DNA from: Kalaharituber pfeilii
Lineage: Eukaryota > Ascomycota > Pezizomycetes > Pezizales > Pezizaceae
Reading direction: 5' to 3'
Length of the DNA: 64,000 bases
NCBI GenBank assembly: GCA_015179045.1
Contig: WHUZ01000017.1
Location: 682,001-746,000, forward strand
Positions within the stretch are counted from its first letter, which is position 1. The number at the start of each line of letters is the position of its first letter. Below, in pieces: positions 43,295-54,490 of this stretch. Made by a program: the position numbers and the translations under genes. The notes beneath the pieces are model-generated. The model made no database searches. It saw only the letters and a program-made list of their open reading frames with translations, and was not told the DNA's origin.

Positions 43295-44298
43295 TGTCAG
43301 ATCAGATGGGGTAAGTGCGAAGTCCTATGCAGCAAGGAGGCCATACCTCGGCGCGGATGGATGTGTTTTTGTACTGGAAAGACGTCTTATTAGCCAGTCC
43401 ACATGCTGGGCGATCTTAAGGTTCAGTAGCTGTACCCTTATCCACAAAGCTTAGAGACTCAATCAGACTCTGCGCTACTTGGTGCGGAGACAAACGCTTT
43501 GGAGGACGGTGTCGTTACTTAGTCATATAAAGTTTCATCGTTCCGAAACACCCAGCCAGCCAGTATGCTTGTTAAGACGGAAGCTATTGTATGCCTACAT
43601 TAACTCAAGTGCTCATTGTATTGCAGGGCAGGAGGCGCAAGTGAAATTTGGGCACTGTCTAGAAGGGAACGCCTGTGAGGAGCAGTACGCGGGGCATGTA
43701 CGGTAGGGAAAGGGCAGATAGCACTATAGTGCGCTCGCGCGTTGATTTTGCATGGTTGAGAATTGTCTCCCCCTCGGCCAGCCTTTGTAGCTGCTGTAGC
43801 AGTGTAGCCTCGATGATATCTCAGATTTGGCCTCCACAAACCCAACAATAAGAAGTCTGGTGAGTGCACTCTTCCTTGGCGGAGTGGGTGAGCGTGAGGG
43901 GCATCCACCATCGACCGCTTGGTAGAACGCTTGGCGAGGCGGCTCTTCGAGGGGTATGTATTGCAACTAGACTAGCGAGGCGGGCCGGGAAGTGACTTCC
44001 GTATTGGGCGATCGTGTGGAATCCTGATCAGACCTCATCTGCATATGCATTGTCTGGAGGATGCAAACGCCAAGTCTAATGCAGGCTGCAAGATCTCGGC
44101 AGGGACGGATGGCCTTTTATGCTGGGAAGACTCAATCGGACTCTGTGCTGCTTGCCGTTACGAAACTTAGCCTTATCTTCACCCCCTATATCGGCATGCG
44201 AGTAATGAAAAAAAAAAAAAAATCACCCCCTATGTACCTTTGGGGGAAGGAGCAGTTGCTTAGTCATGTACAAGTTTCATCGTTCCAGAACACCCAGC
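42640..44298. repeat. Diverged segmental duplication (about 0.7-0.9 kb, two copies)
   Basis: 42640-43560 and 43614-44298 share ordered blocks: CTCCCCCTCGGCCA, GAGTGGGTGAGCGTGAG, CCACCATCGACCGCTT, CTTCCGTATTGGG, ATGCATTGTC and AGTTTCATCGTTCC...AACACCCAGCC. The second copy is cut at its end by the MULE. Confidence 0.7.
44190..44222 (+). mobile_element. 33-bp micro-retroposon, family B
   Basis: Only ATCGGCATGCGAGTAATG plus about 15 A, flanked by TCACCCCCTAT at 44179-44189 and 44223-44233. The shortest sequence-bearing insertion in the window. Confidence 0.85.
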
Positions 44299-44504
44299 CC
44301 AAAACCTCTCGGGACAGGCACTTTCTGCCTGTACGCACACTGGCCGTTTTTCTCACTTATGATCGCCTGGTCTCAGCCTGGGCCTCAGCTTGAGTCCGAG
44401 CTGGCCATGGAATTGCCCCAAGATGCCGGTAGCCTCCGCTTGTCTGAGAGTGCTTTCACTTGATCTGCCGGTAGCTTCCGCTTGATCTGAGAGTACGTCC
44501 CGCT

Positions 44505-44675
44505 TGGTCTGAGAGTTCAACGTCCCGCTTGGTCTGAGAGTTCAACGTCCCGCTTGGTCTGAGAGTTCAACGTCCCGCTTGGTCTGAGAGTACAACGTCC
44601 CGCTCGGTCTGAGGGTACAATGTCCCGCTCGGTCTGAGGGTACAATGCCCCGCTCGGTCTGAGGGTAGGTTCAGC
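44505..44675. repeat. 25-bp tandem array in the MULE left arm
   Basis: Units GTTCAACGTCCCGCTTGGTC plus TGAGA, changing to GTACAATGTCCCGCTCGGTC toward the inside. Such subterminal arrays could be transposase-binding sites; that is inference. Confidence 0.85.
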
Positions 44676-44789
44676 TTGATCTAAGCTTATCCTGAAGGCA
44701 TTCTTATGACTGGCCTAATATAGTAAATATTGCAACTGTAGTGGCTATAAATGGACATGTTGTTGTCGGCAATCAAGTAGATATCATTA

Positions 44790-44847
44790 CCTCGCCGTAG
44801 CCTATCAGGCGGCACGCGAGTAATGAAATAAAAAAAAAAAAAAAAAA
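44790..44847 (+). mobile_element. Micro-retroposon, family B, in the MULE leader
   Basis: ACCTCGCCGTAGCCTATCAGG...GCGAGTAATGAAAT plus poly(A), flanked by AAGTAGATATCATT at 44776-44789 and 44848-44861. It lies about 100 bp upstream of the transposase. Confidence 0.85.
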
Positions 44848-44951
44848 AAGTAGATATCATTCAGCACTTTCACTGATAAACACGCTCCGAATTCATTACC
44901 TGCTATCTGCTTCCTATACCAAGTCCTTTTCTACTATTTTATATATATCCA

Positions 44952-47261
44952 GTGTATAATATGTCTCTAAGTCCTAATATGGCTACACAGCAGGGTTGGG
45001 TGCCGCATCCTGATCTTCCACCAAGCCTTCGCCCAGCAGTTCAAAGTTACGTTGATGCTATCCCAGCTTATGAGAGACTTCCGCCACTTGCAGATGAGCG
45101 ATTTGCAGACCCAGATAGTGCTTATGACCGAATTCAAAATGCAGCTTTCTGTGCTGGGTTTGCAATTGCAAAGCAATGTGGGTCATTGAAACAGGGACGA
45201 GTGAGATTTTGGTGTGTACACTCAGGAATGGCACGCAATACCCATAAGATTACCGAAGATAGTAGAAAAAGGGAAACAAATAGCTTGAAAAAGGATTGTC
45301 CATATCGGATCTATGTCTCATTGAGGTCCATTCGAAATCCAAATCAGGCTGATGCCAGTGGATCCGAGTCAGAAACAGCATGGCAGATTGGTATAACTCA
45401 TAATGGTCATAACCATCCTATGACATCAAATCCACTTGTATATCAGATTCACGAAAAGCGCCATCCAGACTATATTCACCTTCAGGCTCAAGCGCGCGCT
45501 TTACGAACTGCACATGTTTCCTACAACACTTCACTTCGTGTAATGAGCCAGAATCAAGAAACATTGCGCTTACGTCCAAGTACATTTTACAATACCGTGA
45601 GATCGAATCCTTCTATGAATACACCAGGCCAAGTTCTTGAAAATATTCGCAAAGGTCTTACAGCAGCTGGATTCATATACCGATCACGATATTCCTATAT
45701 CTATCGCCATGGAAATCCAATTCCAGAGTCTAAACAGCTTGAGCAACTCTTCTTTTGTACGCCAGATCAAATCTACTTGGCACAGCGATTTGTTTCCGAT
45801 TTCTGTATGCAAATTGATGCAACATTCTCTACAAATATTCTCCAAATGCCACTCTCTTCATGTATTGGGATAACGAATACTGGCTTGACATTTCCATTTG
45901 CACTAAGCTTTATACGTTCAGAAAGCCAAGAGGCATTTGATTTTATTTTTACTTGTTTGGGAGAGTTGATTTGGTCAGATACATCAGAGTTTCTATTTCC
46001 AAACATTGTTCTTGCAGATCAAGCACAAGGTTTGATTGCATGCCTTGCTAATAGCAGTAATGCTATGACCTCGGTAGTTCAACATCAATTGTGCGAGTGG
46101 CATGCAGCTGAAAACATCAAAGCACGACTTACCAACTCTGGCCATTATGACAAACTTAAGCGGAATGAGCTTGCAGGGTATGTTTGGCGATACATCAAAT
46201 CCTCAACACCTGAGCAGTTAGAGGATAATCGGAATGCACTTAAAGCACAGCTTCATGATACTGAAGTTATGTATTTAGAGAATAATTGGTTTTGTAAAGA
46301 GAACCAATTTATTCGTCTATATACTTATAGGCTGTCAAATTTAGGATGTTATTCAACACAGCGGACCAAAAGCTATCACCGGCCTCTCAAAGCAGCATTA
46401 AGTCCACAATCATCACTGCAAGATGCAGTTGCAGCCCTAACAGATCATATTCAGACTCTTACTTTTCGGGTTGCTGAATCAGAGGCTGATAGTCGTACTA
46501 AAATTCCTATTAGCCTCCCCAATTCCTTACATAGCCTTTGTGGTGTTATCACACATTATGCTCTCAATTTTATTCGAACTGAGTGGCTAAAGGCATGTAC
46601 CGCTACATTAGAAGAGGAGGACTGTCAATGTACAATACGAAATCAATTTCAGCTTCCATGTTATCATGAGCTTAAGCCTTTTGTCTCTACTTCCAATATT
46701 CCACTATCCTTAATTCATTCTCGTTGGTACCTCAATTCTTCTCAACTTTCACCAGCTGGGTCTAGTGCTACTCCCGGACCTAGTCTTCCAACACATGCCA
46801 GAACCCTGCAACCAACCTTGATTGAGACAACAGTAAAGCTAGAGGAGTTTCACGCTCAGCTACCAGTTGAGCAGGCTCAACGATTTGCTTCCTTTCAAGC
46901 TCGTCAGGCTACACAACTTATCCGTCAATTTCAAAGTCGACACGAAATTGAAGAACGAATTCCTGAAGTTCTTCCTCCTACACCTACTCCAAGGGCACAA
47001 ACTTTAAAGCGGCGACGGCAACAAACTGCCAATGAACTCGCAGAAAACCGTCAGAGGCAACGAGTCGCTAGGGCTGTACATCTCGATTCTGGGGCGGCAG
47101 CCAGGGCTGGGGTGGCAGCTGGGGCTGGGGCGGCAACAGGGGCTGGGGCGGCATTACGTGGATCTGGATCTAGACGTGGAAAAAGACAGGGACATGCGCG
47201 TGGCAGGGCACCATCACCAGGACTTAATGAAACACACGATCTTATTGTTGTAGCTAGATAG
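44952..47261 (+). CDS. MULE transposase (FAR1-like)
   Basis: 769 codons without a stop or intron; ATG codons at 44961 and 44979 are alternative starts (the annotated frame opens at 44952). In order: a FAR1/WRKY-GCM1-type DNA-binding domain (about residues 55-160; CAGFAIAKQCGS...FWCVHSG, later HNGHNHP), then the MULE transposase core with first Asp in FCMQIDATFSTN (about 287), second Asp in NIVLADQAQGL (about 355) and CEWHAAENIK following. A SWIM-type zinc motif CQCTIRNQFQLPCYHE lies at about 558-573. The C-terminus is basic and Gly/Ala-rich. Intact motifs and TIRs suggest a recently active autonomous element. Confidence 0.9.
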   Translation: MYNMSLSPNMATQQGWVPHPDLPPSLRPAVQSYVDAIPAYERLPPLADERFADPDSAYDRIQNAAFCAGFAIAKQCGSLKQGRVRFWCVHSGMARNTHKITEDSRKRETNSLKKDCPYRIYVSLRSIRNPNQADASGSESETAWQIGITHNGHNHPMTSNPLVYQIHEKRHPDYIHLQAQARALRTAHVSYNTSLRVMSQNQETLRLRPSTFYNTVRSNPSMNTPGQVLENIRKGLTAAGFIYRSRYSYIYRHGNPIPESKQLEQLFFCTPDQIYLAQRFVSDFCMQIDATFSTNILQMPLSSCIGITNTGLTFPFALSFIRSESQEAFDFIFTCLGELIWSDTSEFLFPNIVLADQAQGLIACLANSSNAMTSVVQHQLCEWHAAENIKARLTNSGHYDKLKRNELAGYVWRYIKSSTPEQLEDNRNALKAQLHDTEVMYLENNWFCKENQFIRLYTYRLSNLGCYSTQRTKSYHRPLKAALSPQSSLQDAVAALTDHIQTLTFRVAESEADSRTKIPISLPNSLHSLCGVITHYALNFIRTEWLKACTATLEEEDCQCTIRNQFQLPCYHELKPFVSTSNIPLSLIHSRWYLNSSQLSPAGSSATPGPSLPTHARTLQPTLIETTVKLEEFHAQLPVEQAQRFASFQARQATQLIRQFQSRHEIEERIPEVLPPTPTPRAQTLKRRRQQTANELAENRQRQRVARAVHLDSGAAARAGVAAGAGAATGAGAALRGSGSRRGKRQGHARGRAPSPGLNETHDLIVVAR

Positions 47262-47555
47262 TTCAGCCCTCGTACAGTAGCTTTGTATTTTAGCTCAATA
47301 TATATTAGTTATATTCTCAGGCCGAGCGGGATGTTGTACTCTCAGACCAAGAGGGACGTACTCTCAGATCAAGCGGAAGCTACCGGCAGATCAAGTGAAA
47401 GCACTCTCAGACAAGCGGAGGCTACCGGCATCTTGGGGCAATTCCATGGCCAGCTCGGACTCAAGCTGAGGCCCAGGCTGAGACCAGGCGATCATAAGTG
47501 AGAAAAACGGCCAGTGTGCGTACAGGCAGAAAGTGCCTGTCCCGAGAGGTTTTGG

Positions 47556-48303
47556 ACAACATATGGGGGGATGACTTTGCCAGCTGCATTTACTGTCTCT
47601 AAATTGGTAACAAACTCTCTGTTACCATCAGTAGCTGCAATTTTGCGACCTCTTCCTGTACGAACAATATATTTGCGTCTGCCAGTAGCAATACTCATGA
47701 CAATGCCCTTTTCGTCATAGTTCCACAGATTGCCAGGGGTGATCTTCAGCTGCTGAATTGTAGTACGGAGTGATCGATAGAATGCTATTTGTGCTGGAAT
47801 GTTTGTACCCTGTACCTGTCGAATTTATCGCCATAGCCCACAGGGCGGCAAGCGATTAATGATATATATATAAAAAAAAAAAAAAAACCTGTCGAATTCT
47901 CTTTATGTATTGTACATATTTTGCTTTCACTGCAGGGTGGCGTGTAAAGTATCTTTCATGCCATCGGTGGGGAGGAATTTGGTTGCTATATCTTCGTTGC
48001 AAAAGCAAAACCACCATCGATCTCAACATTTGAAGATGAACAGGGAAACCCATATCACTCATTTCAAGTGCCCAACACTCTAGTGCATTTTCTTCACTTC
48101 TGGTAAGCAATTGCTGCTTTTCTTGTGCCTCTTTCCTTGACTTGTGTGTCCCTTTAATCCGCCTACTTAATGTACAGGGATCAACATCAAAGTATTCAGC
48201 TATTTTCGATAAAGACTCGTTTCGATGCTTATAAAAATAAGCGATTGCTCTATTGATAGCTTCATGAGACTAGATAGCTTCAGGCTGGTTCCGGCATATC
48301 ATG
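47556..48303 (-). pseudogene. Pogo/Fot1-type transposase, truncated
   Basis: Reading minus from 48303: MICRNQPEAI, then a TAG, then SHEAINRAIAYFYKHRNESL (HTH_psq), the Tc5/CENP-B-like HTH (HRWHERYFTRHP) and, after a micro-retroposon, the DDE start with WNYDEKGI (first Asp) and VRTGRGRKIAATDGNREFV. The frame ends at PPYVVQN exactly where the MULE TIR begins; the rest of the DDE domain is not on the other side of the MULE. Confidence 0.8.
47826..47886 (+). mobile_element. Micro-retroposon, family B, in the pogo relic
   Basis: TATCGCCATAGCCCACAGGGC...GCGATTAATGATATAT plus poly(A), flanked by ACCTGTCGAATT at 47814-47825 and 47887-47898. It splits the pogo frame. Confidence 0.85.
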
Positions 48304-48920
48304 GCTGTAAAATGCGAGTATTTGGAGTTCAAGGAGTAGAGAAATGGCTACGATATTGCGATTATACGTGATAGTGGGGATTGTCTTACCGAGGCTGAAA
48401 TGTGTGCATCATTACAGGTGGGCACATCATTACCCCATCGGTGATGGTATTGGGTTCTCCCCTGTTCAATGCATAATATAGCCAAGCATTACTACTAATA
48501 CAGAACGAGCGTTAAATTTAGTGCCCAAGAGTGAAAAATGGTGCTCTTACATACCTTCTGGTCCCCTCGGGAATTGTATTAAATTCCTGAGAACCCTGGG
48601 CGTGCGAAATTGAGGAAACTCAGTAGCGCTATGCTTTGCAGTTAATGGTTATGTCGCAATTGAATCGATATTCTCAGGAGATAGTAACGAACTGAGGGCA
48701 GGGAAGGGAAGGGGGTGCGTGTGCTTTTATAAGCAGGAATGACCCGGGCCGCTAGATATGCAAGGCTCCAATCTTATACTTTATAATTTCATAATAGCAG
48801 ATGCTTTGAAACGTCTTCATCCGAGTCAGGAAACTCGGCGTGGGCGCTGCCTACTTGCTTGCGTACAGTAAAAGCAAAACTGAAGAAGAAGGCAACAATG
48901 GGACCTGGAGCAGTGATATA
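48304..48920. other. No supported gene
   Basis: Nothing recognised beyond the likely 5' flank of the pogo relic. Confidence 0.35.
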
Positions 48921-49180
48921 TGTGCTTGGGCCATTTGTAACAGTGATTCAGTCGCCACTGGCCTGCGCGAACTCAACGGAACGCCGGCCCGTGATCACAT
49001 ACTAGTACAACGCATTGACCCCTTTGTTTTACACACAGAACAATAGCGAAATGTTGGTATGTTGGTAGCTGTTAGAATACTAGAAGATTCGAAACGATAA
49101 TTATCTAGATTATTTTTTTTTTATATTTTTGTTTTTTTTGTTTATTTACTCGTGTATTTAAACTTTACATTTTTCCATTC
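48921..49180. repeat. One-ended relative of TIR element T1
   Basis: TGTGCTTGGGCCATTTGTAAC at 48921 matches the T1 terminus, and the following GTTGGTATGTTGGTAGCTGT..AATACTAGAAG..TCGAAA is the complement of 16020-16080. The other end is missing. Confidence 0.65.
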
Positions 49181-51149
49181 CGTTGACGGGCACCACGATA
49201 GGCACCATGGCATGTCAGCTCGTGTCCCCCAGTATATCAAAAGGTCCGCGCTCCCGCTTTTGGAAATTCAAAGCCCAACTCAGGCAGGCTTGCTTCCCCC
49301 GGTCATAATATGGACCTGGTTTTTTTTTTCTGGAGCTCCCATGTACCCTCCAACACATCTTCCTGTTCGGAATTAATAAAAAGGAAAGACAATGACCCTT
49401 ATAGAAATATCCGAAAAAGAAAGCAAAATGAAATGGTGGCAGTCAAGCATCCAGGGGTAACTTGCTTGTTGCTGTAGGGAGGCGGCTAGAGCGCTGCTAG
49501 ATGAGCCGCGGGGAGAGAGACGGCGGGGGGGAGTACTGTACCAGTGGAAGGAAGTTGTCTACGTTCCGACCTGACTTATAGATAGTTTAGTGTAGTCCTT
49601 GTGGGTTGTTTATAATGCCGGAACTTCCAACCACGGTACCATCATTTCACAACATAGACCGTCTTGCAAACCATTAAATCGTTACTCTAGACTTCGTGAG
49701 TCGTGGAACATACCGATCCCGAGTACCTTTTGCTGATTCCCAAGTTACTGCCCTCGCTGAATATGAAATGGATACTAGTACTGTTAGTGATCTGCAATAA
49801 TATGATGGGTCGGAGTTGTCCAATATCAGTAGGACCATGATGGGGTCTAGGAAGAGGCCCAAGAGCAACCTCATGCTCTACGTATACAGATAACTGTACT
49901 TTGCTTACTACCTCCAGAGTAAAAACAATCTCTTCTGCCTACAGTTTTCCAGGTATCTTGACTTCAAGTTCGGTAGACCCAGCATCCTCAGCGCCGCCGG
50001 AACTTATCCGGACAGGCACAGTGTCCCTGCGGCTCCCGAACCGCATCAGATTATAAACATTCCCTCTATGATTGCAAGACAATCGACAAAATTATCGCCA
50101 AAACTAAGCAACCAGCCCTAGCAGTTCACAGCACACGAACGATTCCCACACAGAACCAAGATCTTCACATACTCACCCGAGGGCATCCCTCGACTAAGTT
50201 AACCTCACAGTCGTGAAGGACAGTGTTTCCCTAGGCCTCTCCAAACAGCTATTAGCCTTCCAGACCTAACCGAAGGGAAATGAAACAACCACTAATGTTT
50301 CGGGCCTTAATGGAGGGAAGCAAAACAATCATTAGGGTTTAGCCCTCATCATCAGTATTTTATTTGAGAATGACAGTACTATAGAATGGAGTACGCCAAT
50401 CTATGATAGAATCGTAGTAGGCTTTACTAGAGAGTCAATGTTTAACCCTCATCGAGCGCCGGGGTAAGCGCAGAGGCGGCCGGACAGGAGCGAGTCGCGG
50501 CAGTGCAAGCGGCTCAGAGTTAGAAAATTACGCCGGTTAACCGGACAATGGGCGCCGGCCCGGGTATAGGTATGCTGACATAGCAGCAATCATGTAAAAC
50601 AGAGTAACGTCAAATGCTCAAGCCCTACTTTCCTTCAGCTTGCTTTGCTTCCCCCACAGCGAACATGAGGGCAGTTTGTTGAACCGCAAAGTAGACCAGA
50701 CCTGCTCTTCGTAAACCGTCTTTCGCTTATAACCCTCGCACGTAAACCGCCGCCCTAATTGGCTACGTTCTCAGAGCAGGAACCAGTCATCGCAGTAAGC
50801 TTAATTTTTTTTTTTTTTTTTTTTTTAACTTTATCGCTACAATAGAATATCTTGCAACAAAGCTTTTATTTTGTTTTTCCGGGGGTGGCGTTTCGACAGC
50901 TCGCTTAAATTTCCAAAAGTGGTAGCGGAAGACTATAGGCGTGCCTGCCCCATGGGGAAGCGGGGAATAAGCGAGAAGGGAATTAGCGGTGGGAAACTGC
51001 GGGGGGATACCGCAACCTGGGAGCAGGGGCAAGAAAAACATAGGACTTTCAAAGTAGAAATTTACACTGAATGCTTGTGAGAAGAGAAACAATGAGATCT
51101 CAGTACCCACTTGCCACCATCTTGTTCTCAAGCTTCGGTTTAAGGCCTT
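49181..51149. other. No supported gene
   Basis: Includes a T run at 50806-50826 with no recognisable tail unit. Short open frames (49674-49874 minus, 50787-51131 minus) lack domains. Confidence 0.35.
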
Positions 51150-51610
51150 TGGAAAGACAGGTAAAAACCCTCCATAGAGATTCCCACACCCAAGCCTAGC
51201 GAGCCGTTTGCTAAGATTGTTGACCAGTTTAGCGCAGATTGTTTCTTTCTGTCATAATCTAAATGTTCTTCGGGTCCCTTGCAGATGAACCAGAAGGGTG
51301 GCTCGCTTCGGCTCCCTACACTGTTCCCTTCGCCCGAGCCGCCCTGAGAGTATACCCTCCTCAATGTTTAGACTGAGAGCCGTAGGCAGGAAAGACAGCA
51401 GTCACAAAACAAAAGCCCTGCAGACGATGCCTATACCCAAGCGTAGCGAGCCCTTTTGCCAACTTGTCAATCAGCCTAGTGCAGAATGTTCCTTTGGTGT
51501 CATAAGCTAAAATCTTTATAGCCGTCCCTTGGGGGGAAGAAATCAGAACGGGTACTTCGCTTCGAGGCCCAAAACCGCCCCGTTCGATATAGTTGATCAG
51601 AATCTTGATT
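51150..51610. repeat. Imperfect tandem duplication, period about 247 bp
   Basis: CCCAAGCCTAGCGAGCC / CCCAAGCGTAGCGAGCC, CAGTTTAGCGCAGA / CAGCCTAGTGCAGA and CTTCGGGTCCCTTGCAG / TAGCCGTCCCTTGG occur in the same order in two adjacent blocks. It lies upstream of the 549-aa gene and may be regulatory or simply duplicated. Confidence 0.55.
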
Positions 51611-51872
51611 CTCAGTCACCCCCTTTTGACTTTTATGGACAGGTACGGAAAAGGGCAAAGCAGTTTCTCCAGTTTTTGTTTTTGTCGTATATAAGGGACA
51701 GTCTGTGTGTCCTGATTCCTTTTCCCCCCATCATTTATGGATCATCATCCTGCAGGAGACTATCTATCTGCTGCTGCTCTTGCTGCCACAAATCTGACAA
51801 CTTTGACAACACTCCATATTAAAAAAAAATCTTGCCTCTCGTACCATTTTCCTTCTACACTGCCTGTCAAGA

Positions 51873-53643
51873 ATGTCTTTTCAGAACCAGGAGATGAACT
51901 CCAATATGGACCTTCTGGATCTTGACAGCCTGTTCGACGAAGATCTCCCTATGCTCCTTAACCAATTCCCCGGGTTGTGGGAAGCTGATGTTGGAGGGGA
52001 AGCTGAAATTCCTCGAGACCTGGATGAACTCTTCTATGAGGATGACGAGAGAAAAAACATGGGCAATGACGCTGAGTTGGGAGAAGTTGTCAGCACCCAA
52101 GAAGGTATGTCTCCCTGCCTAAGCCAAGCGTACTTTCAAATGCTCACCCCCCTGAAACCCTGGTTATAGCCCCTGCCACTGCCGCTGCCAATAGGTGCAG
52201 TTCTGCCGGTACCGTGAACCCAGCCACCAGAGTTCCTGGCACACAATCTATGCCAAGCGCTCCTGGTACAATCGATCCTGGGAAGACCGTGTATGCCAGC
52301 TTATTGCAGCCTACCCAGCCTGTCGCTTCTGGCCCCGCGCAACTTCCTCACTGGATACGCCTTCCCACTGGCCCGTCGACCATGAACGGTGCAGGGACTG
52401 CCAATACAGGAAACCTGTCCCACCCACGCGAGCCTGCCCCAAATGCACCAGCAGGGAATCCAATCTCGCATCCGTCCTCAACGCCCGCACCGAACGCAGC
52501 AACCGCGGTGTCGAGGATGGGCCCCGCCGCTGCAGAGCTTCAAGCATCGCCAAAAAGGAGTGCCAAGAAGGGGACAGCAAAGTCCTCTCTGAGCGCCCAC
52601 AATAGCGAAAGTAACAGAGTTACGAAGCAAACCGCTGCCACCCAGCGTGTGCCGTGCGCGCTTCCACGGCTTTCTGCGGGGCTACAGCTTCCCGCCATCC
52701 TGCCGAGCTTGAGCAGCGCAGAGACAGCCAGCAGTGCCCACGTGGCCGGCCCACGCGCGCCCATCACAAGTACCACAGCGGGGAGGGAGCCAAGCCCGTT
52801 TCTGCCAAGGCATCCGCCTCCAGACCTCGCAGCGGCTACGTGCAGCAGTGCCAGCGGTGCCCAGCCTGCCCCCGTCACAGAGCAGAGTGCTCCGCCGAAG
52901 CCCTCCACAAGGAGCGACAAAAAGGAACCCGGGGCAAAGCCCCCACGTCCCCGGGCCAGAGCTGACGAGAGCGGCAAGGTCACAACGAAACCTACGCGTG
53001 CACCACCGAGAAGGCCAATCACCCCGCCTAGTCTCGCTACCAACACACCCTCCTTAACTTCCTCCACTATTTCAACCCCTCACAGCGTGGGCGAGATCAT
53101 CCCTCCGAGGCCACCGACGCCTAAAAAGAAAAGTTTCAAGGGCAGGGGTCCCTGCAAGGGCCGTGATTGGTCTATAAGGCCGGAACAGCAGAGTGCAAAC
53201 GGCCCGGCCTCGGGCTCACAAGCACCAGCTCCACCACAACAGCAGTTCCTGCAACCTGCCCCACAGGCATACCCTTCGCTGCCGGCAGGCATGCAAATGG
53301 GAGAGACTGCTCACGCTCAGGGGCTTTCCATGAACTGGGCACCACCGCCAGAGCAGGCCCTGCAACAACAGCTCTTGGCCGCTCCCCATCATGGTTATGA
53401 TTGGGCAGGAATCGGGCATGACGTCTCTTCACCCTTGCAGGAGCCACTGTCGGTACGTCGAAAAAAGTTACCTAAGCCCCATCCACATAAATCTAACATT
53501 TGAACTAGGATTATGATGCAACGATAGCAAGACAGCTTGCATCACAATTGGCGTGGTTTCCTCAGGACGCATCACAGGAATTCGACGCCAGCTACCAACT
53601 GGCACCAGAGGAGAGCAGGTTGTTCTTGAAACCAAAGTTATAG
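51873..53643 (+). CDS. 549-aa Pro/Ala/Ser-rich disordered protein, unknown
   Basis: Exons 51873-52104, 52170-53452 and 53509-53643; introns 65 and 56 nt (GTATGT...TTATAG; GTACGT...TCTAAC...ACTAG), frame kept. ATG has A at -3. The first about 75 residues are acidic with LLDLDSLFDEDLPMLLNQFP, like an acidic activation domain. The middle (about 78-505) is low complexity, rich in P, A, S, T and with basic clusters (KKSFKGRGPCKGRDW). The C-terminus is a compact segment, DYDATIARQLASQLAWFPQD...LAPEESRLFLKP. No enzyme domain, signal peptide or membrane segment. A nuclear regulatory role is only a guess from composition. Spliced structure and lack of stops support a real gene. Confidence 0.65.
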
Positions 53644-54061
53644 AGGTGGTTTACTGGGGGCCTAGATTGAGGTCAGGGATTAGGAAGCAGGATTTGTAAC
53701 CGGGGGGTGCATTTGGGAGTCCTTGGGTGGATGCGTTCATATTTTTGTACTGTATATATTGTTCAATTCATGCATGATAGACGTGCACAGTTCATATCCC
53801 ACAAACCAGAAAGAAAAGAAAGGAAAAAGTTAAAACAGCAATCTGTCCCAATCACGATAAATAGGAATGCTTGCTTGTATTTTGTACCGATTTCACCTGC
53901 AATGTTAACTCGTAACTCCATTCTAACTAACCCAAAACCAATAACATGACACCTACCACGCACTGCGACGCCCTTTTGAAAACTCCCAAGCGCTGCAACA
54001 TTTTACCATTTCTCGTGCGCCGTCCAGTGGCCTATGACGAGATAACATGTCTTGTTTTTCA
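53644..54061. other. 3' flank of the 549-aa gene
   Basis: No further gene; GCGCCGTCCAGTGGCCTATGACGAG near 54010 weakly resembles a family B tail. Confidence 0.3.
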
Positions 54062-54490
54062 TATTTTTTTTTTTTTTTTTTTTTTTTTTTGCAGTATTAT
54101 TAGTATATAATCCCGCTTACAGGTACTCGCCTAGCAGGGCCTCTACACCGAATTCCTCAATCCCCGGGGACAGGCACCTGTCCACCAACATACACAAACC
54201 TCCCCTTATATGACAATGACAAATTAATGCTACCTCTCAAACGACCAAGACCAGGTCGTCAACAGGCCAAGAGTTAAAGCGACAACTAAACAGGGCCTCC
54301 ATGCACTTCTGTCCCACCGCGCAGTTAGCATCTCCTCCTCCTCCTCCCTTCCCCATCCCGGCTCATCCTGTCCTCAAGAGGGCTTCCCTTTTTTCCTTGT
54401 TACCCACTCTATTGCACTCCTACAGCCCCAAGTGCAGCGATCTCTGCGATAACCTTACTTTGGCTGGAGTTTGACGATCCGATTCTATGG
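54062..54490 (-). mobile_element. LINE family A 3' fragment
   Basis: Poly(T), then a diverged family A tail (AATCCCGCTTACAGGTACTCGCC) followed by CCCCGGGGACAGGCACCTG, matching the longer copies at 3.5 and 56.4 kb. Right end approximate; no target duplication found. Confidence 0.65.

Larger units (their letters stand above)
44299..47555 (+). mobile_element. Mutator-like element (MULE) with long TIRs
   Basis: Left TIR from CCAAAACCTCTCGGGACAGG (44299) and right TIR ending CCTGTCCCGAGAGGTTTTGG (47555) match over about 215 bp. Inside the left arm a 25-bp unit (CAACGTCCCGCTTGGTCTGA) is expanded to seven or eight copies, while the right arm has about two. The element encloses a complete transposase. 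The 9-bp flanks (ACACCCAGC, ACAACATAT) differ, so a simple target duplication is not seen. The left flank is the segmental duplication and the right flank a pogo relic. Confidence 0.85.

Noticed and set aside
50803..50826. T run that might mark another micro-retroposon.
   Set aside because: No family A or B sequence next to it and no flanking direct repeat that I can see.
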